A stretch of DNA of 64,000 bases from Motiliproteus sp. MSK22-1 (GCF_001968815.1 NZ_MIEQ01000053.1:186001-250000); one strand, 5' to 3'. Shown: positions 40,115-50,560, counted from the stretch's first letter. The notes: generated by a model not told the origin, from the sequence alone. Made by a program: numbers and translations.

Positions 40115-41326
40115 ATGTCTAAAGTGCTGATTATTGGTGCCGGTGGCGTGGGTTCAGTGGTTGTGCACAAATGTGCCCAGGTGTCTGATGTATTTTCTGA
40201 GATAGTGCTGGCTAGCCGTACTGTGGAAAAGTGTCAGAAAATTGCCGATCAGGTTAAAGAACTGACCGGACGCCATATAGAAACTGCGCAGGTTGATGCT
40301 GACAACGTTCCCGAATTGGTCCAATTGATCAATCGAGTTGGTCCGGAATTGGTGATTAACGTAGCACTGCCGTATCAGGATCTGACTATTATGGATGCCT
40401 GTTTGGAAACCGGTGTTCACTATATGGATACTGCTAACTATGAACCCGAAGATACAGCAAAGTTTGAATATAAATGGCAGTGGGCATACCAGGAAAAATT
40501 TGAGAAAGCGGGGCTGATGGCGCTACTGGGATCAGGATTTGATCCAGGGGCGACCAACATGTTTACTGCTTATGCTGCTAAACACTATTTTGATGAAATT
40601 CATTACCTCGATATTGTAGATGTGAATGGTGGCGATCATGGCTATCCGTTTGCCACCAACTTTAATCCTGAAATTAATATTCGTGAAGTGACGGCGGAAT
40701 GCCGACATTGGGATGACGGTCAGTTTGTAACCACTCCTGCCATGTCGATGAAACAATCCTTTAGCTGTCCAGAGGCTGTGGGTACCTATAATATTTATCG
40801 TATGTATCACGAAGAGCTGGAGTCTCTGACTCTGCACTACCCAAGTCTCAAGCGAGCGCAGTTCTGGATGAGTTTTGGTGACAGCTACCTAAAGCATTTA
40901 GAAGTCTTGGGTAATGTCGGTATGACGGGTATTGAACCTGTTGATTTCAATGGTCAGCAGATTGTGCCTATTCAGTTTCTAAAGCAACTCTTGCCAGATC
41001 CAGCGAGCCTCGGTCCAAGAACGACCGGAAAGACCTGTATTGGTTGTATTGTTCGAGGCATTAAAGATGGTGTAGAGAAAGTGGTTTATGTTTATAACAT
41101 CTGTGATCACCAGGCTTGTTATCAGGAGGTGCAGTCCCAAGCAGTTTCCTACACGACAGGTGTTCCTGCGATGATTGGCGCCAAGATGATGCTTGAAGGG
41201 AAGTGGATGAAGCCTGGTGTATGGAACATGGAGCAAATGGATCCCGATCCTTTTATGGATGACATGAATCGGTATGGTTTGCCGTGGAAGGTCATTGAAG
41301 ATCCCGACTATCAGTTGGCTCATTAA
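40115..41326 (+). CDS. Carboxynorspermidine/carboxyspermidine dehydrogenase
   Basis: This 403-residue member of the saccharopine dehydrogenase family has a Rossmann N-terminus (KVLIIGAGGVGSVVVHKCAQ). In the alternative spermidine pathway this enzyme condenses aspartate semialdehyde with putrescine (or diaminopropane) and reduces the Schiff base with NADPH. I assign this substrate, not saccharopine, because nspC lies directly downstream and speA and speB flank the pair; CGC-like motifs of lysine-degrading enzymes are not the basis here. ATG 40115 follows GGGGTG by eight bases. Confidence 0.9.
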   Translation: MSKVLIIGAGGVGSVVVHKCAQVSDVFSEIVLASRTVEKCQKIADQVKELTGRHIETAQVDADNVPELVQLINRVGPELVINVALPYQDLTIMDACLETGVHYMDTANYEPEDTAKFEYKWQWAYQEKFEKAGLMALLGSGFDPGATNMFTAYAAKHYFDEIHYLDIVDVNGGDHGYPFATNFNPEINIREVTAECRHWDDGQFVTTPAMSMKQSFSCPEAVGTYNIYRMYHEELESLTLHYPSLKRAQFWMSFGDSYLKHLEVLGNVGMTGIEPVDFNGQQIVPIQFLKQLLPDPASLGPRTTGKTCIGCIVRGIKDGVEKVVYVYNICDHQACYQEVQSQAVSYTTGVPAMIGAKMMLEGKWMKPGVWNMEQMDPDPFMDDMNRYGLPWKVIEDPDYQLAH

Positions 41327-41337
41327 CAATATCTTTA

Positions 41338-41408
41338 GAGCATTCTCTTTAAGGCTTTTTAAAACACCTTTATGTGATTTCTAGAGCCTTGTTCTGTAGA
41401 GAATGCTC
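41338..41408 (+). other. Large hairpin between the dehydrogenase and nspC
   Basis: GAGCATTCTCT (41338-41348) and AGAGAATGCTC (41398-41408) form an 11-pair perfect stem. Inside it AAGGCT (41351-41356) pairs with AGCCTT (41385-41390). The element fills most of the intergenic gap and ends 22 bases before the likely nspC start. No T run follows, so it does not look like a terminator; it may control nspC translation or mRNA processing. Confidence 0.6.
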
Positions 41409-41430
41409 ATCTCCTTTTGAGTATTTGGAT

Positions 41431-42630
41431 TTGAACAGTAAGACTTTCTCTCGTTTTGACCCGTCCCGGGTTCCGTCCCCCTGCTTCGTTATCGATGAGG
41501 TGGCAGTGGAGGAAAATTTGAAAGTGCTAAGACGGGTACAGGATGACAGTGGTGCTCGGGTCCTGGCGGCGTTAAAGGCTTTTTCTTGCTGGAGCCTGGG
41601 CTCGTTGACATCCCGCTACCTAAGTGGGGTCTGTGCCAGTGGGTTGCATGAAGCGCGGTTGGGCAAAGATGAATATTGCTGTAACAGGAATGCGCTTGGC
41701 GATGAGGCTAACGGAGAGCTGCATGTGTTTTCAGCCGCCTATTCTGAAGCAGACCTGCGGGAAATTCTGGATATAGCCGATCATGTGGTATTCAATTCTT
41801 TTAGTCAGTGGCAGCGCTTTCAGCCATTGTTAATTCGGGCTCAAGAAAAACGGCCGCAGTTAAAGTACGGCTTGCGAGTGAATCCCGAACACTCGGAAGG
41901 GGAGGTTGCTATTTATGATCCTTGCGCTCCTGGATCTCGCCTGGGTATTCCTTCCTCTCAATTTCAAGGGCAGGATCTCCAGGGTATCAGTGGTCTGCAT
42001 TTTCATACGCTTTGCGAGCAGGGGCTTGATCCTCTTAAGAGAACCTTGGCTGTCATCGAGAAAAAGTTTGGCCAACTGTTACCAGAGATGCAATGGATTA
42101 ACTTTGGAGGAGGTCACCATATCAGCCATCCAGACTATGATGTTGAAGGTCTGATTGAACTGATCAAAGACTTCAGTAACAGGTATGACATACAGGTATA
42201 TCTGGAGCCAGGGGAGGCCGTTGCGATTCATACCGGTGTTATGGTGGCAGAAGTGTTGGATCTTATTTGGAATCAGTGCGATCAGGCCATTCTGGATACC
42301 TCGGCAACCTGTCATATGCCTGATACATTGGAGATGCCTTATCGTGCTGATATCTTTGGTGCGGGAAAATTGGATGAGAAAGCCTATAACTATCGTCTTG
42401 GAGGCATGACCTGTCTGGCGGGGGATGTGATTGGCGACTATAGTTTTGAACAACCACTCGTTCCAGGACAGCGGCTGATGTTTGATGATATGTCTCATTA
42501 CACGATGGTTAAAACGACGACTTTTAACGGCATTGGGTTGCCAGCGATTGCTATTTGGAATTCCCGCAGTGATGAGGTGCGTATTGTTAAGCAGTTTGGC
42601 TATGAAGATTTTCGATCTCGACTGTCTTAA
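41431..42630 (+). CDS. nspC: Carboxynorspermidine/carboxyspermidine decarboxylase
   Basis: This PLP decarboxylase of about 399 residues is an alanine racemase-fold enzyme that releases spermidine or norspermidine. The PLP Lys is in VLAALKAFSCW; ISGLHFHTLCEQ, WINFGGGHHISHPDYDV, LEPGEAV and GMTCLAGDVIGDY are NspC-type motifs. The start is uncertain. I place it at TTG 41431, where family alignment begins (VPSPCFVIDE follows); a GTG at 41374 lies within the hairpin loop and has no ribosome site. With putrescine available from SpeA and SpeB the product is probably spermidine. Confidence 0.9.
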   Translation: MNSKTFSRFDPSRVPSPCFVIDEVAVEENLKVLRRVQDDSGARVLAALKAFSCWSLGSLTSRYLSGVCASGLHEARLGKDEYCCNRNALGDEANGELHVFSAAYSEADLREILDIADHVVFNSFSQWQRFQPLLIRAQEKRPQLKYGLRVNPEHSEGEVAIYDPCAPGSRLGIPSSQFQGQDLQGISGLHFHTLCEQGLDPLKRTLAVIEKKFGQLLPEMQWINFGGGHHISHPDYDVEGLIELIKDFSNRYDIQVYLEPGEAVAIHTGVMVAEVLDLIWNQCDQAILDTSATCHMPDTLEMPYRADIFGAGKLDEKAYNYRLGGMTCLAGDVIGDYSFEQPLVPGQRLMFDDMSHYTMVKTTTFNGIGLPAIAIWNSRSDEVRIVKQFGYEDFRSRLS

Positions 42631-42691
42631 TCAGCGCCTCTCTTTTCTCAAAAACTATATAAATTAATGTCCAGTAACAGGGTAGGCTGCT

Positions 42692-43588
42692 GTGGAAGAT
42701 TATGATCAGTTGGTTGCATTGGATTATCCGGTTTTTTTGGGATCTGAGATACGGCAACCGCTGCCCGAAAATGCTCGTTTCCATATTGTGCCGGTGCCTT
42801 ATGAAGAGAGTGTCTCCTATGGTGGAGGTACAGCTAAGGGCCCTTCATCAATTCTAAAAGCATCTTGGCAGTTGGAAACCTGGGATGGGCTGAGTAGTCC
42901 TTGTGACGAGGGGATTTACACCAGGTCTCCGGTTTCTGTAGAGGGTAGCGCTGAGCAGGTTATTGATAATATAGCAAAAGCAACCCAGGAAATTCTGGCA
43001 TTAGGTAAGATGCCAGTGGCTTTGGGTGGAGAACATACGGTGACTTATGGACTCATCAAGGGATTCCTTGATGCCGGGGTTTCTGATTTTGGTGTTGTGC
43101 AAATTGACGCCCATGCGGATTTACGTGATGCCTATGAAGGAAACCCCTACAGTCATGCCAGTGTCATGAAGCGTATAGTGGATGAAAATGTTCCATTATT
43201 TCAGTTAGGTATAAGAGCATTCTGTCCTGAAGAAATCAGTACCAGGGAAGAGTTTGGCGTCTATTATCTCGACGCTGATCAGTTAGTACCTCAGCGCATT
43301 CACAATATCGAATTACCAGAGAGTTTTCCCAGTAAGGTTTTTTTTACTGTTGATATCGACGGTCTGGACCCTAGTGTGTTTCCGTCGACGGGAACACCTG
43401 TCCCAGGCGGCTTGGACTGGTATCAGACACTAAACCTGTTTGAGTCTGTTGCACGTCAGCGCAAAATTATTGGTTTCGATTTGATGGAGCATGCTCCTAT
43501 TTCCGGATTCCATGCTTACGATTTTGCTGCCTCTATGCTGGTTTACAAACTAATGGGAATTATACAGCGAAATAGCCAGTGGAGCTGA
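42692..43588 (+). CDS. speB: Agmatinase
   Basis: This 298-residue ureohydrolase splits agmatine into putrescine and urea. The binuclear manganese site is complete: GGEHTVTYG, QIDAHADLRDAYEGNPYSHA and FTVDIDGLDPSVFP. Agmatine rather than arginine is inferred from speA in the same cluster. The start GTG 42692 follows AGGG. It completes arginine to agmatine to putrescine to carboxyspermidine to spermidine in one gene set. Confidence 0.9.
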   Translation: MEDYDQLVALDYPVFLGSEIRQPLPENARFHIVPVPYEESVSYGGGTAKGPSSILKASWQLETWDGLSSPCDEGIYTRSPVSVEGSAEQVIDNIAKATQEILALGKMPVALGGEHTVTYGLIKGFLDAGVSDFGVVQIDAHADLRDAYEGNPYSHASVMKRIVDENVPLFQLGIRAFCPEEISTREEFGVYYLDADQLVPQRIHNIELPESFPSKVFFTVDIDGLDPSVFPSTGTPVPGGLDWYQTLNLFESVARQRKIIGFDLMEHAPISGFHAYDFAASMLVYKLMGIIQRNSQWS

Positions 43589-43673
43589 TCAGAACTTTGG
43601 CATCAGGGCTAGCGTTGATAGTATTATTGTCTGTCTAATGCACAATATACATGAGAGTTGAGAGATAATCTGT

Positions 43674-44177
43674 ATGTCGGAACGCTATAGCGATGAGTAC
43701 TGGATGTACTATGCCCTGGATTTGGCTAATAGAGCTGAAGCTTTGGGGGAAGTGCCGGTAGGGGCTGTCGTAGTAATGGATAATCGGGTTGTTGGCGAAG
43801 GTTGGAATAGGCCTATATCAGGAAATGATCCTACCGCCCATGCTGAAATCGTGGCGTTAAGAGATGCCGCCGCGCAGATTGAAAATTATCGACTGGTCGA
43901 CGCCACTATTTATGTAACCATTGAGCCTTGTTCCATGTGTGCAGGTGCGTTAATCCATTCTCGTGTTAGTCGACTGGTTTTTGGGGCTGCTGAACCTAAG
44001 GCTGGTGCGGTAGGAAGTGCTAGTAATCTTCTGGACAGTCCTTGGGTTAATTACAGTATCGAATATGAAGGCGGTGTGCTTGCTGAAGAATGCAGTCACC
44101 GGATCAGCACCTTTTTTGAGAAGCGTCGTGAGCAGAAGCGATTGCTTAAACAGTCTTCCGATCAGTCTGGATCTTAA
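43674..44177 (+). CDS. tadA: tRNA-specific adenosine deaminase
   Basis: This 167-residue zinc deaminase makes inosine at position 34 of tRNA-Arg(ACG). The zinc and catalytic motifs are PTAHAEIVAL and EPCSMCAGALIHSRV. ATG 43674 (MSERYSDEYWMYYALDLA) follows GAGAG. It converges on mltF nine bases away. Confidence 0.96.
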   Translation: MSERYSDEYWMYYALDLANRAEALGEVPVGAVVVMDNRVVGEGWNRPISGNDPTAHAEIVALRDAAAQIENYRLVDATIYVTIEPCSMCAGALIHSRVSRLVFGAAEPKAGAVGSASNLLDSPWVNYSIEYEGGVLAEECSHRISTFFEKRREQKRLLKQSSDQSGS

Positions 44178-44186
44178 ACGCTGCAG

Positions 44187-45671
44187 TTACAGGGTTTCCG
44201 GTAGCGTTTCAGGTGCTTGAGTGGGTGCTTCTGAAGCTGCTTCTGACTCTGCTTGCTGAATAGCCTGGGCGGCTTGGACTGCTTGAATGCGAGTCTCCAG
44301 TTTCAGTTGTTTTATATAGCGCCGAATATTCCTGACATAGGTTACCGGCTCTCTGCCTCTGGCGTACCCGTGCTTGACAGTCTTATACCAACGCGCCTGG
44401 CTTAGCAGTGGCAGGTGCTTTGCGACATCATCCCATCTGTCAGGATTCATTCCGGCTCTTTGCGTCAGGATACGAGCGTCTTCAAGGTGTCCTCGTCCGA
44501 CATTATAAGTAGCCAGGGCAAGCCAGGTACGATCAGGTTCTTGTATACGTTTGGGAAGCCGGGATTTTTGCTGCGAGAAATAGCGAGCGCCACCCATAAT
44601 GCTCTGTTGTGGGTCGGTACGCTTTTTGACCCCTACTTCTTTAGCTGTATCTCGGGTCAGCATCATAATACCACGCACGCCGGTAGGGGAGACTGCTTTA
44701 GGGTTCCAGTGAGATTCCTGATAACCAATTGCTGCTAGCATCTGCCAGTCAATTCCTGTTTGTTGAGCCGCCTCCTGAAACCAGTCTTTCAGTGCCGGCA
44801 GCCGCTCTCTTAGATGCTTGCGAAAGGTTAGATTATCGACCAGGTTCAGTCTTTGACCACTTTGAAAGTATTTGTTTTGTAGTCGTTTAATTTCATTTTT
44901 TGTATGGGGAATGGAGAAAAACTTATCAAGACTGCGCTTTAGGCTGCCGTCACTACGCTTTTTCAGCATCCAGGCAATGGGTTGCGGGTTTGCAAAAGAG
45001 AAAGCTATACCAAGGCGTGGGAAAAAAAAACTATTCGCAGCGAAGTCACTGGAGTCAACCAGGGTATAGTCCAGTTTTCCATCGTGGACTGCTTCCATCA
45101 GATCAAGTACTTCCAGTTCACTGCTTTCTTGCCAGCTTTCGATGCCAGGGTCGAGACTGCGTAATAGTTCGGAATGGCTGCTGTTTGACATCACCATAAG
45201 GCTGCCGCCTTTTAGGTCTTGATAGGTTTTTGGTGCTTTGTTTTTCTTTTTCTTTAAGTAGACCAGTTGGGTCTGACCCGTGTGATACGGGGGGGAGAAG
45301 TCAAAACGCTGTTGACGCTCTGCTGTCTGTGTTAGTCCTGCTGTGGCTATATGGGCATTGTTGAGTCTGAGGGCCTCATAGATTTCCTGAATATCACTGG
45401 CGGTAGAAATTTTTAACTTAACGCCAAGATAATTGGCGTAGAGTTTAGCGAGTTCATATTCAAAGCCATCATGCTCTCCATTAGAAACAAAATAGGTTGT
45501 GGGGCTGAGTCGGGTGATAATTCGAAGCTCTCCCTGCCTTTTAATGACATCCAATTGGGTTGCTGGATTGTAGCTGGCTAAAATAGGCACACAGAAAATC
45601 ACGATGACGACCAGAAGTAACAGGCTGTCTTTTGATTTGAACGGATTTTTGAAAAAACTGTTTTGCCGCAT
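44187..45671 (-). CDS. mltF: Membrane-bound lytic murein transglycosylase F
   Basis: This 494-residue enzyme cleaves peptidoglycan glycan strands. It has a hydrophobic N-terminal anchor (about 17-33), an SBP_bac_3-like regulatory domain (about 45-270) and a lytic transglycosylase domain (about 295-450) with the catalytic Glu in AIGYQESHWNPKAVSPTG. The tail is Gln/Ala/Glu-rich. ATG 45671 has CAGGA seven bases upstream. It is divergent from purL, as in Pseudomonas. Confidence 0.95.
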   Translation of the reverse strand: MRQNSFFKNPFKSKDSLLLLVVIVIFCVPILASYNPATQLDVIKRQGELRIITRLSPTTYFVSNGEHDGFEYELAKLYANYLGVKLKISTASDIQEIYEALRLNNAHIATAGLTQTAERQQRFDFSPPYHTGQTQLVYLKKKKNKAPKTYQDLKGGSLMVMSNSSHSELLRSLDPGIESWQESSELEVLDLMEAVHDGKLDYTLVDSSDFAANSFFFPRLGIAFSFANPQPIAWMLKKRSDGSLKRSLDKFFSIPHTKNEIKRLQNKYFQSGQRLNLVDNLTFRKHLRERLPALKDWFQEAAQQTGIDWQMLAAIGYQESHWNPKAVSPTGVRGIMMLTRDTAKEVGVKKRTDPQQSIMGGARYFSQQKSRLPKRIQEPDRTWLALATYNVGRGHLEDARILTQRAGMNPDRWDDVAKHLPLLSQARWYKTVKHGYARGREPVTYVRNIRRYIKQLKLETRIQAVQAAQAIQQAESEAASEAPTQAPETLPETL

Positions 45672-45683
45672 TCGTTTTCCTGA

Positions 45684-45695
45684 GGTAGGCCTACC
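45684..45695. promoter_or_regulatory. 12-base palindrome at the mltF start region
   Basis: GGTAGGCCTACC is a perfect palindrome 13 bases upstream of the mltF ATG, between the divergent mltF and purL genes. It could be an operator; no known regulator motif is matched, and I saw no PurR-type box near purL. Confidence 0.3.
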
Positions 45696-45934
45696 CTAAT
45701 GCTACCATGCCTTAGATATTCGGATATCCTACTTAAATACGTATTCTACTGAAACCTATATCATTGCGGACGCTGTTTTTACCCGGTGAATTCATGCCAT
45801 TTCAGAGGCTCATGTTAGTCAAATACAATTGCTACTCAAGCATGGTATCTACGAGCTGATTCCAGTATCATTCTGGCTTCAAAAATACTGGCTGTTATCT
45901 TCCCCAGACCTGCTTCCGAGAGGCCCATTTCCAC

Positions 45935-48900
45935 ATGCTTACGCTGCGTGGCGCACCCGCCCTTTCCGCTTTTCGTCGTCAGAAATTGCTTTCTGTATTA
46001 CAGGAAAAAGTCCCTGTAATTTCAGGAGTATATGCTGAATTTACTCATTTTGCCGAGCTTGATTCTGAGCTCAATGAAGCCGAACTTAAGGTTTTGGAAA
46101 CCATTCTTCACTATGGTCCAAAGGCTGACGCTGAGGCTATCGAAGATGTGAACGAATCTGATCAGGGAGTAGCCAAGAATGCTTTTTTCTTGGTCGTGCC
46201 CCGTCCAGGGACTATATCTCCCTGGTCGAGTAAAGCAACAGATATAGCTAAAAACTGTGGACTTGCCTCCATTAGTCGTTTGGAGCGTGGGATTTCTTAT
46301 TCCGTTAAAAGCGAACAACCACTGTCCGATAGTCATCTTGATGAAATCAAGTCGATTTTACATGACCGAATGACCGAGTCTGTCTTGGACGGAGTTGAAG
46401 AAGCTGGGTCCTTATTTAGCCATGCAGCACCAAAACCCATCAATAGCGTTGATGTTCTGGGTGGTGGGCGTGAAGCGCTGGTGAACGCCAATATTAATCT
46501 TGGATTGGCATTGGCTGATGACGAAATTGACTACCTGGTTGATAGCTTTAATGAGCTGGGGCGTAACCCGGTTGATGTAGAGCTTATGATGTTTGCTCAG
46601 GCGAACTCAGAGCACTGCCGTCACAAGATTTTTAATGCCTCTTGGGACATCGATGGAGAAGCCCAGGATAAATCATTATTTCAGATGATCAAAAACACCC
46701 ATGAACTGGGTGGTGAAAACGTGCTTTCCGCCTACTCGGATAATGCTGCTGTAATCGTCGGGAGTAAGGCCGGTCGATTTTATCCTGATCCTGATAATCA
46801 GGAATATCGTTACAATCAGGAAGATATTCAGATACTGATGAAAGTGGAAACCCACAATCATCCAACTGCCATAGCGCCTCATCCGGGGGCTTCTACTGGC
46901 TCTGGTGGCGAGATTCGTGACGAAGGTGCTACTGGCCGTGGCGGAAAACCTAAAGCAGGCCTCAATGGCTTTACTGTTTCAGACCTGAAAATACCGGGCT
47001 TTGAGCAACCTTGGGAATCTTCCTATGGTAAGCCGGACCGGATCGTCTCCGCTTTGGATATTATGATTGAAGGGCCGATTGGCGGCGCGGCATTTAATAA
47101 TGAATTTGGTAGACCGAATCTGAATGGCTACTTTCGTACCTTCGAACAATCTGTTGAAGGGGCTGCTGGTGCTGAGGTTCGGGGATACCATAAGCCGATA
47201 ATGATTGCCGGTGGTATGGGCAACATTAAAGATGACCACGTTGAAAAAGCAGAGATTGTCGTTGGTGCCAAACTTATCTGTTTAGGTGGTCCTGCCATGC
47301 TTATTGGTCTTGGGGGCGGGGCTGCGTCTTCAATGTCCTCAGGTGCTAGCTCTGCTGATTTAGACTTTGCCTCTGTGCAGCGAGAAAATCCTGAGATGGA
47401 GCGCCGTTGTCAGGAGGTTATTGATCAATGCTGGCAGCGAGGTGATCAGAATCCGATCGCCTTTATCCATGATGTTGGCGCCGGTGGGCTTTCCAATGCT
47501 TTTCCTGAGCTGGTAAAAGATGGTGGGCGCGGCGGTAACTTTGAGCTTCGGAATATCAATAATGATGAACCGGGGATGTCACCGCTTGAGATTTGGTGTA
47601 ATGAAGCCCAAGAGCGCTATGTCATTGCTGTCAAGCCAGAAGATATGGAGCAGTTTGTCGCTATCTGTGAACGTGAGCGTTGTCCTTATGCGATGGTGGG
47701 TGAGGCGACCGAAGAGCATCATTTAACTCTGGGTGATAAGCATTTTGATAACAAGCCTATAGATCTGCCCATGTCGGTATTGTTCGGAAAACCGCCTAAA
47801 ATGCACCGGACAATCGAGCGTAAAACATACCCAGTAGTTGACTTCGACAGTACCTCTATTGACCTTGCTGAAGCGGCAGAGCGGGTGCTTAAGTTGCCTG
47901 CGGTAGCGAGTAAAGGTTTTCTGATTACCATTGGTGACCGTACTATCACCGGGCAGGTGGCCAGGGATCAGATGGTTGGTCCTTGGCAGGTGCCTGTGGC
48001 TGACTGTGCAGTAACCACATCCTCCTACGATAGTTACACGGGGGAGGCAATGGCTATGGGAGAGAGAACACCGCTGGCTCTTGTAGACGGTCCTGCTTCT
48101 GGCCGTATGGCTATTGGTGAGGTTATTACTAACCTGGCATGTGCTCGAATTACAGCACTGGAAGATATTAAATTATCTGCGAATTGGATGTGTGCCACTG
48201 GCTATCCTGGAGAAGATGAAAAACTCTACGATACTGTAAAAGCTGTCGGTATGGAGCTCTGCCCTGAACTGGGGATTACAATTCCAGTGGGTAAGGACTC
48301 TATGTCCATGAGGACTGTTTGGACCGATGAGAAAGCAGATGGGGCAGAAAAGAGTGTTACTTCACCCCTGTCTTTGATTATTTCCGGATTTGCACCGGTA
48401 GCTGATGTTCGTAAAAGTTTGACTCCACAGTTGCGTACGGACCTGGGCGAAACTGATTTGATCTTACTGGATCTTGGAAGCGGTCAGAATCGCTTGGGTT
48501 TGTCAGCTTTGGCGCAGGTCTATCAGCAAGTCGGGGCGAGTGTTCCAGATCTCGATGACGCCGGCTTGCTTAAGACATTCTTTGCTGCGATTCAGGAGTT
48601 GAATGAGCAAGGGGAGCTACTTGCTTACCATGATCGGTCCGACGGAGGCCTCTTTACTACGCTGATAGAAATGGCGTTTGCTGGTCATACCGGGATAGAT
48701 ATTGATCTGGACCTGTTGGCATCAAATCCTGAGGAGTTTGCTGGCGCGTTGTTTGCCGAAGAGCTTGGTGCTGTTATTCAAGTCAGACGAGAGTCGACCG
48801 AACAGCTCCTGGTTGAGTTGAATGCTGCGGGACTGGGTGATTGCTCCAAGGTAATCGGAAGTCTGAATGCTGATGATCGTATTAACATCTGTTTTGACGA

Positions 48901-49879
48901 TCAAGAGATTTATAGTGCATCTCGTACTCAGCTTCATAGCTGGTGGGCGGAGACGAGTTACAGAATCCAATCGATGCGTGATAATGCGGACTGTGCCAGG
49001 CAGGAATTTGATGGTTTGGCAGATTCTGAGAACCCGGGTCTACGCTTTGAGCTGAGTTACGATATTAACGAAGATGTAGCGGCTCCCTTTATTCATACAG
49101 GAGTCCGGCCGCAGATTGCCGTGTTGCGTGAACAAGGGGTTAATGGTCAGATTGAAATGGCAGCAGCCTTTGATCGAGCTGGTTTCTCCGCTGTAGATGT
49201 GCACATGAGCGACTTGATGGCTGGCCGCAAAACACTGGATCAGTTTAAAGGCGTCGTAGCTTGCGGTGGATTCTCCTATGGCGATGTTCTAGGGGCTGGG
49301 GAAGGCTGGGCGAAGTCGATTCTCTTCAACAATAAGGTGCGTGATCAATTTCAGGCCTTCTTTGATCGAGAGGATAGCTTTACTCTGGGGGTGTGTAATG
49401 GCTGCCAGATGCTTTCCAACCTGCATGACTTGATCCCCGGTGCTGATTTATGGCCTCATTTTGTACGAAATATGTCCGAACAGTTTGAGGCCCGTGTAGC
49501 CATGGTGGAAGTTCAGGAGAGTTCGTCCATCTTCCTGCAAGGTATGGCCGGTTCGAAAATGCCAATCGTTGTAGCTCATGGTGAAGGCTTGGCAGAATTC
49601 TCGGATACTCAACAGTTTGAACAGCTGCAGTCTTCCGGCTCAGTGGCGTTGCGTTATGTGGATAACTCAGGGCAGGTCACTGAAGCTTATCCGGCTAACC
49701 CTAATGGTTCTCCAGCGGGAATTACCGGTGTAACCACCCCGGATGGTCGGGTCACCATTATGATGCCTCATCCTGAGCGTGTTTTCCGTGCGGTACAAAA
49801 CTCCTGGGCTCCCGATGGCTGGGAGGAAGATGGTGCCTGGTTACGCATGTTCCGTAATGCGCGGGCTTGGGTTGGTTAG
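45935..49879 (+). CDS. purL: Phosphoribosylformylglycinamidine synthase
   Basis: This 1314-residue large-type enzyme makes FGAM from FGAR, glutamine and ATP in purine synthesis. The N-terminal domain begins [19 protein letters not shown]; the synthase halves contain [34 protein letters not shown] and [11 protein letters not shown]; the C-terminal glutaminase has the nucleophile in [10 protein letters not shown] and the His-Glu in PHPERVF. Length matches E. coli PurL. It joins guaB, guaA and purA as the fourth purine gene in the window. Confidence 0.98.
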   Translation: MLTLRGAPALSAFRRQKLLSVLQEKVPVISGVYAEFTHFAELDSELNEAELKVLETILHYGPKADAEAIEDVNESDQGVAKNAFFLVVPRPGTISPWSSKATDIAKNCGLASISRLERGISYSVKSEQPLSDSHLDEIKSILHDRMTESVLDGVEEAGSLFSHAAPKPINSVDVLGGGREALVNANINLGLALADDEIDYLVDSFNELGRNPVDVELMMFAQANSEHCRHKIFNASWDIDGEAQDKSLFQMIKNTHELGGENVLSAYSDNAAVIVGSKAGRFYPDPDNQEYRYNQEDIQILMKVETHNHPTAIAPHPGASTGSGGEIRDEGATGRGGKPKAGLNGFTVSDLKIPGFEQPWESSYGKPDRIVSALDIMIEGPIGGAAFNNEFGRPNLNGYFRTFEQSVEGAAGAEVRGYHKPIMIAGGMGNIKDDHVEKAEIVVGAKLICLGGPAMLIGLGGGAASSMSSGASSADLDFASVQRENPEMERRCQEVIDQCWQRGDQNPIAFIHDVGAGGLSNAFPELVKDGGRGGNFELRNINNDEPGMSPLEIWCNEAQERYVIAVKPEDMEQFVAICERERCPYAMVGEATEEHHLTLGDKHFDNKPIDLPMSVLFGKPPKMHRTIERKTYPVVDFDSTSIDLAEAAERVLKLPAVASKGFLITIGDRTITGQVARDQMVGPWQVPVADCAVTTSSYDSYTGEAMAMGERTPLALVDGPASGRMAIGEVITNLACARITALEDIKLSANWMCATGYPGEDEKLYDTVKAVGMELCPELGITIPVGKDSMSMRTVWTDEKADGAEKSVTSPLSLIISGFAPVADVRKSLTPQLRTDLGETDLILLDLGSGQNRLGLSALAQVYQQVGASVPDLDDAGLLKTFFAAIQELNEQGELLAYHDRSDGGLFTTLIEMAFAGHTGIDIDLDLLASNPEEFAGALFAEELGAVIQVRRESTEQLLVELNAAGLGDCSKVIGSLNADDRINICFDDQEIYSASRTQLHSWWAETSYRIQSMRDNADCARQEFDGLADSENPGLRFELSYDINEDVAAPFIHTGVRPQIAVLREQGVNGQIEMAAAFDRAGFSAVDVHMSDLMAGRKTLDQFKGVVACGGFSYGDVLGAGEGWAKSILFNNKVRDQFQAFFDREDSFTLGVCNGCQMLSNLHDLIPGADLWPHFVRNMSEQFEARVAMVEVQESSSIFLQGMAGSKMPIVVAHGEGLAEFSDTQQFEQLQSSGSVALRYVDNSGQVTEAYPANPNGSPAGITGVTTPDGRVTIMMPHPERVFRAVQNSWAPDGWEEDGAWLRMFRNARAWVG

Positions 49880-49945
49880 TTTGGAATAAAAGCAGTGCCT
49901 GCTCTGCTATTAATAGCTGAGCAGGGTATCTGGCTGAATGAAGAG

Positions 49946-49975
49946 GAACGGGAAGCTTGGCTTCCCGTTCTTTTT
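49946..49975 (+). terminator. purL terminator
   Basis: GAACGGGAAG (49946-49955), loop CTTGG, CTTCCCGTTC (49961-49970), then five T. It lies between convergent purL and the pagL-like gene. Confidence 0.9.
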
Positions 49976-49987
49976 ATCGGCAAAAAA

Positions 49988-50560
49988 TCAATACCACATG
50001 GAAAACGATAAACTGAAGCTATCTATGCCATCGTTGGGTTCTTCCAGTCCGGCATTGGAATAGTGGAAATAGTTTATCGCGACTTCGTATTGTTGTTGCT
50101 CACCAAATAACAGACCGGCAGACACCTTGTTTTCGAACTGCAAATTACCGCCGAGATCTGCTCCTTGAGGAGAATCATTCTGTACTTTGTCTTCGGATAA
50201 GTAAGCTGCGCCTATACCTGCTTCAATAAATGGGGCGATTCCGCTATCAAGCGCGTAGCGCTGCAGGCGAAATACCGGAGTGAAGGAAATGGCATATAAG
50301 TCTGAGGCGGCATTGGTGGTATTGACTGTGTCAGAGCTATTTTCCATGTACATCAGACCCAGCTCGTAATGCCCTCCTAGAAACCAGTTCCCTTCTTCGA
50401 ACCATTTTTTATCCCACTGGAAGCGAGCTGCTGCACGATAGAGGTCGATTTTATCGTCACTGCTGCCCACATTGATGGTAAATCCGTCAACAGCATAGAC
50501 AGGAGCTGCACACAGGGTGCTAGTTAAAACTAAGGCTGCCGCTATTGGCTTTAGATTCAT
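49988..50560 (-). CDS. pagL: PagL-like lipid A 3-O-deacylase / outer-membrane beta-barrel
   Basis: This 190-residue exported protein has a signal peptide (LKPIAAALVLTSTLCAAPVYA) and alternating hydrophobic strands ending in an aromatic residue (FSMWY), as in outer-membrane barrels. The C-terminal motif FHYSNAGLEEPNDGID is that of PagL, whose His and Ser act in catalysis (H166 and S168 here). The acidic third member falls on Asp (D180) where Glu is known in the Pseudomonas enzyme. PagL removes the 3-O acyl chain of lipid A. ATG 50560 follows AAGGGGA; a start at 50605 is rejected. Activity is not certain. Confidence 0.75.
   Translation of the reverse strand: MNLKPIAAALVLTSTLCAAPVYAVDGFTINVGSSDDKIDLYRAAARFQWDKKWFEEGNWFLGGHYELGLMYMENSSDTVNTTNAASDLYAISFTPVFRLQRYALDSGIAPFIEAGIGAAYLSEDKVQNDSPQGADLGGNLQFENKVSAGLLFGEQQQYEVAINYFHYSNAGLEEPNDGIDSFSLSFSMWY

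Noticed and set aside
41374-41430. GTG 41374 as the nspC start
   Set aside because: It has no ribosome site, lies inside a hairpin loop and adds about 19 residues before the region conserved in the family; not fully excluded.
45672-45934. PurR operator before purL
   Set aside because: No ACGCAAACGTTTGCGT-like sequence; the only palindrome is GGTAGGCCTACC near mltF.
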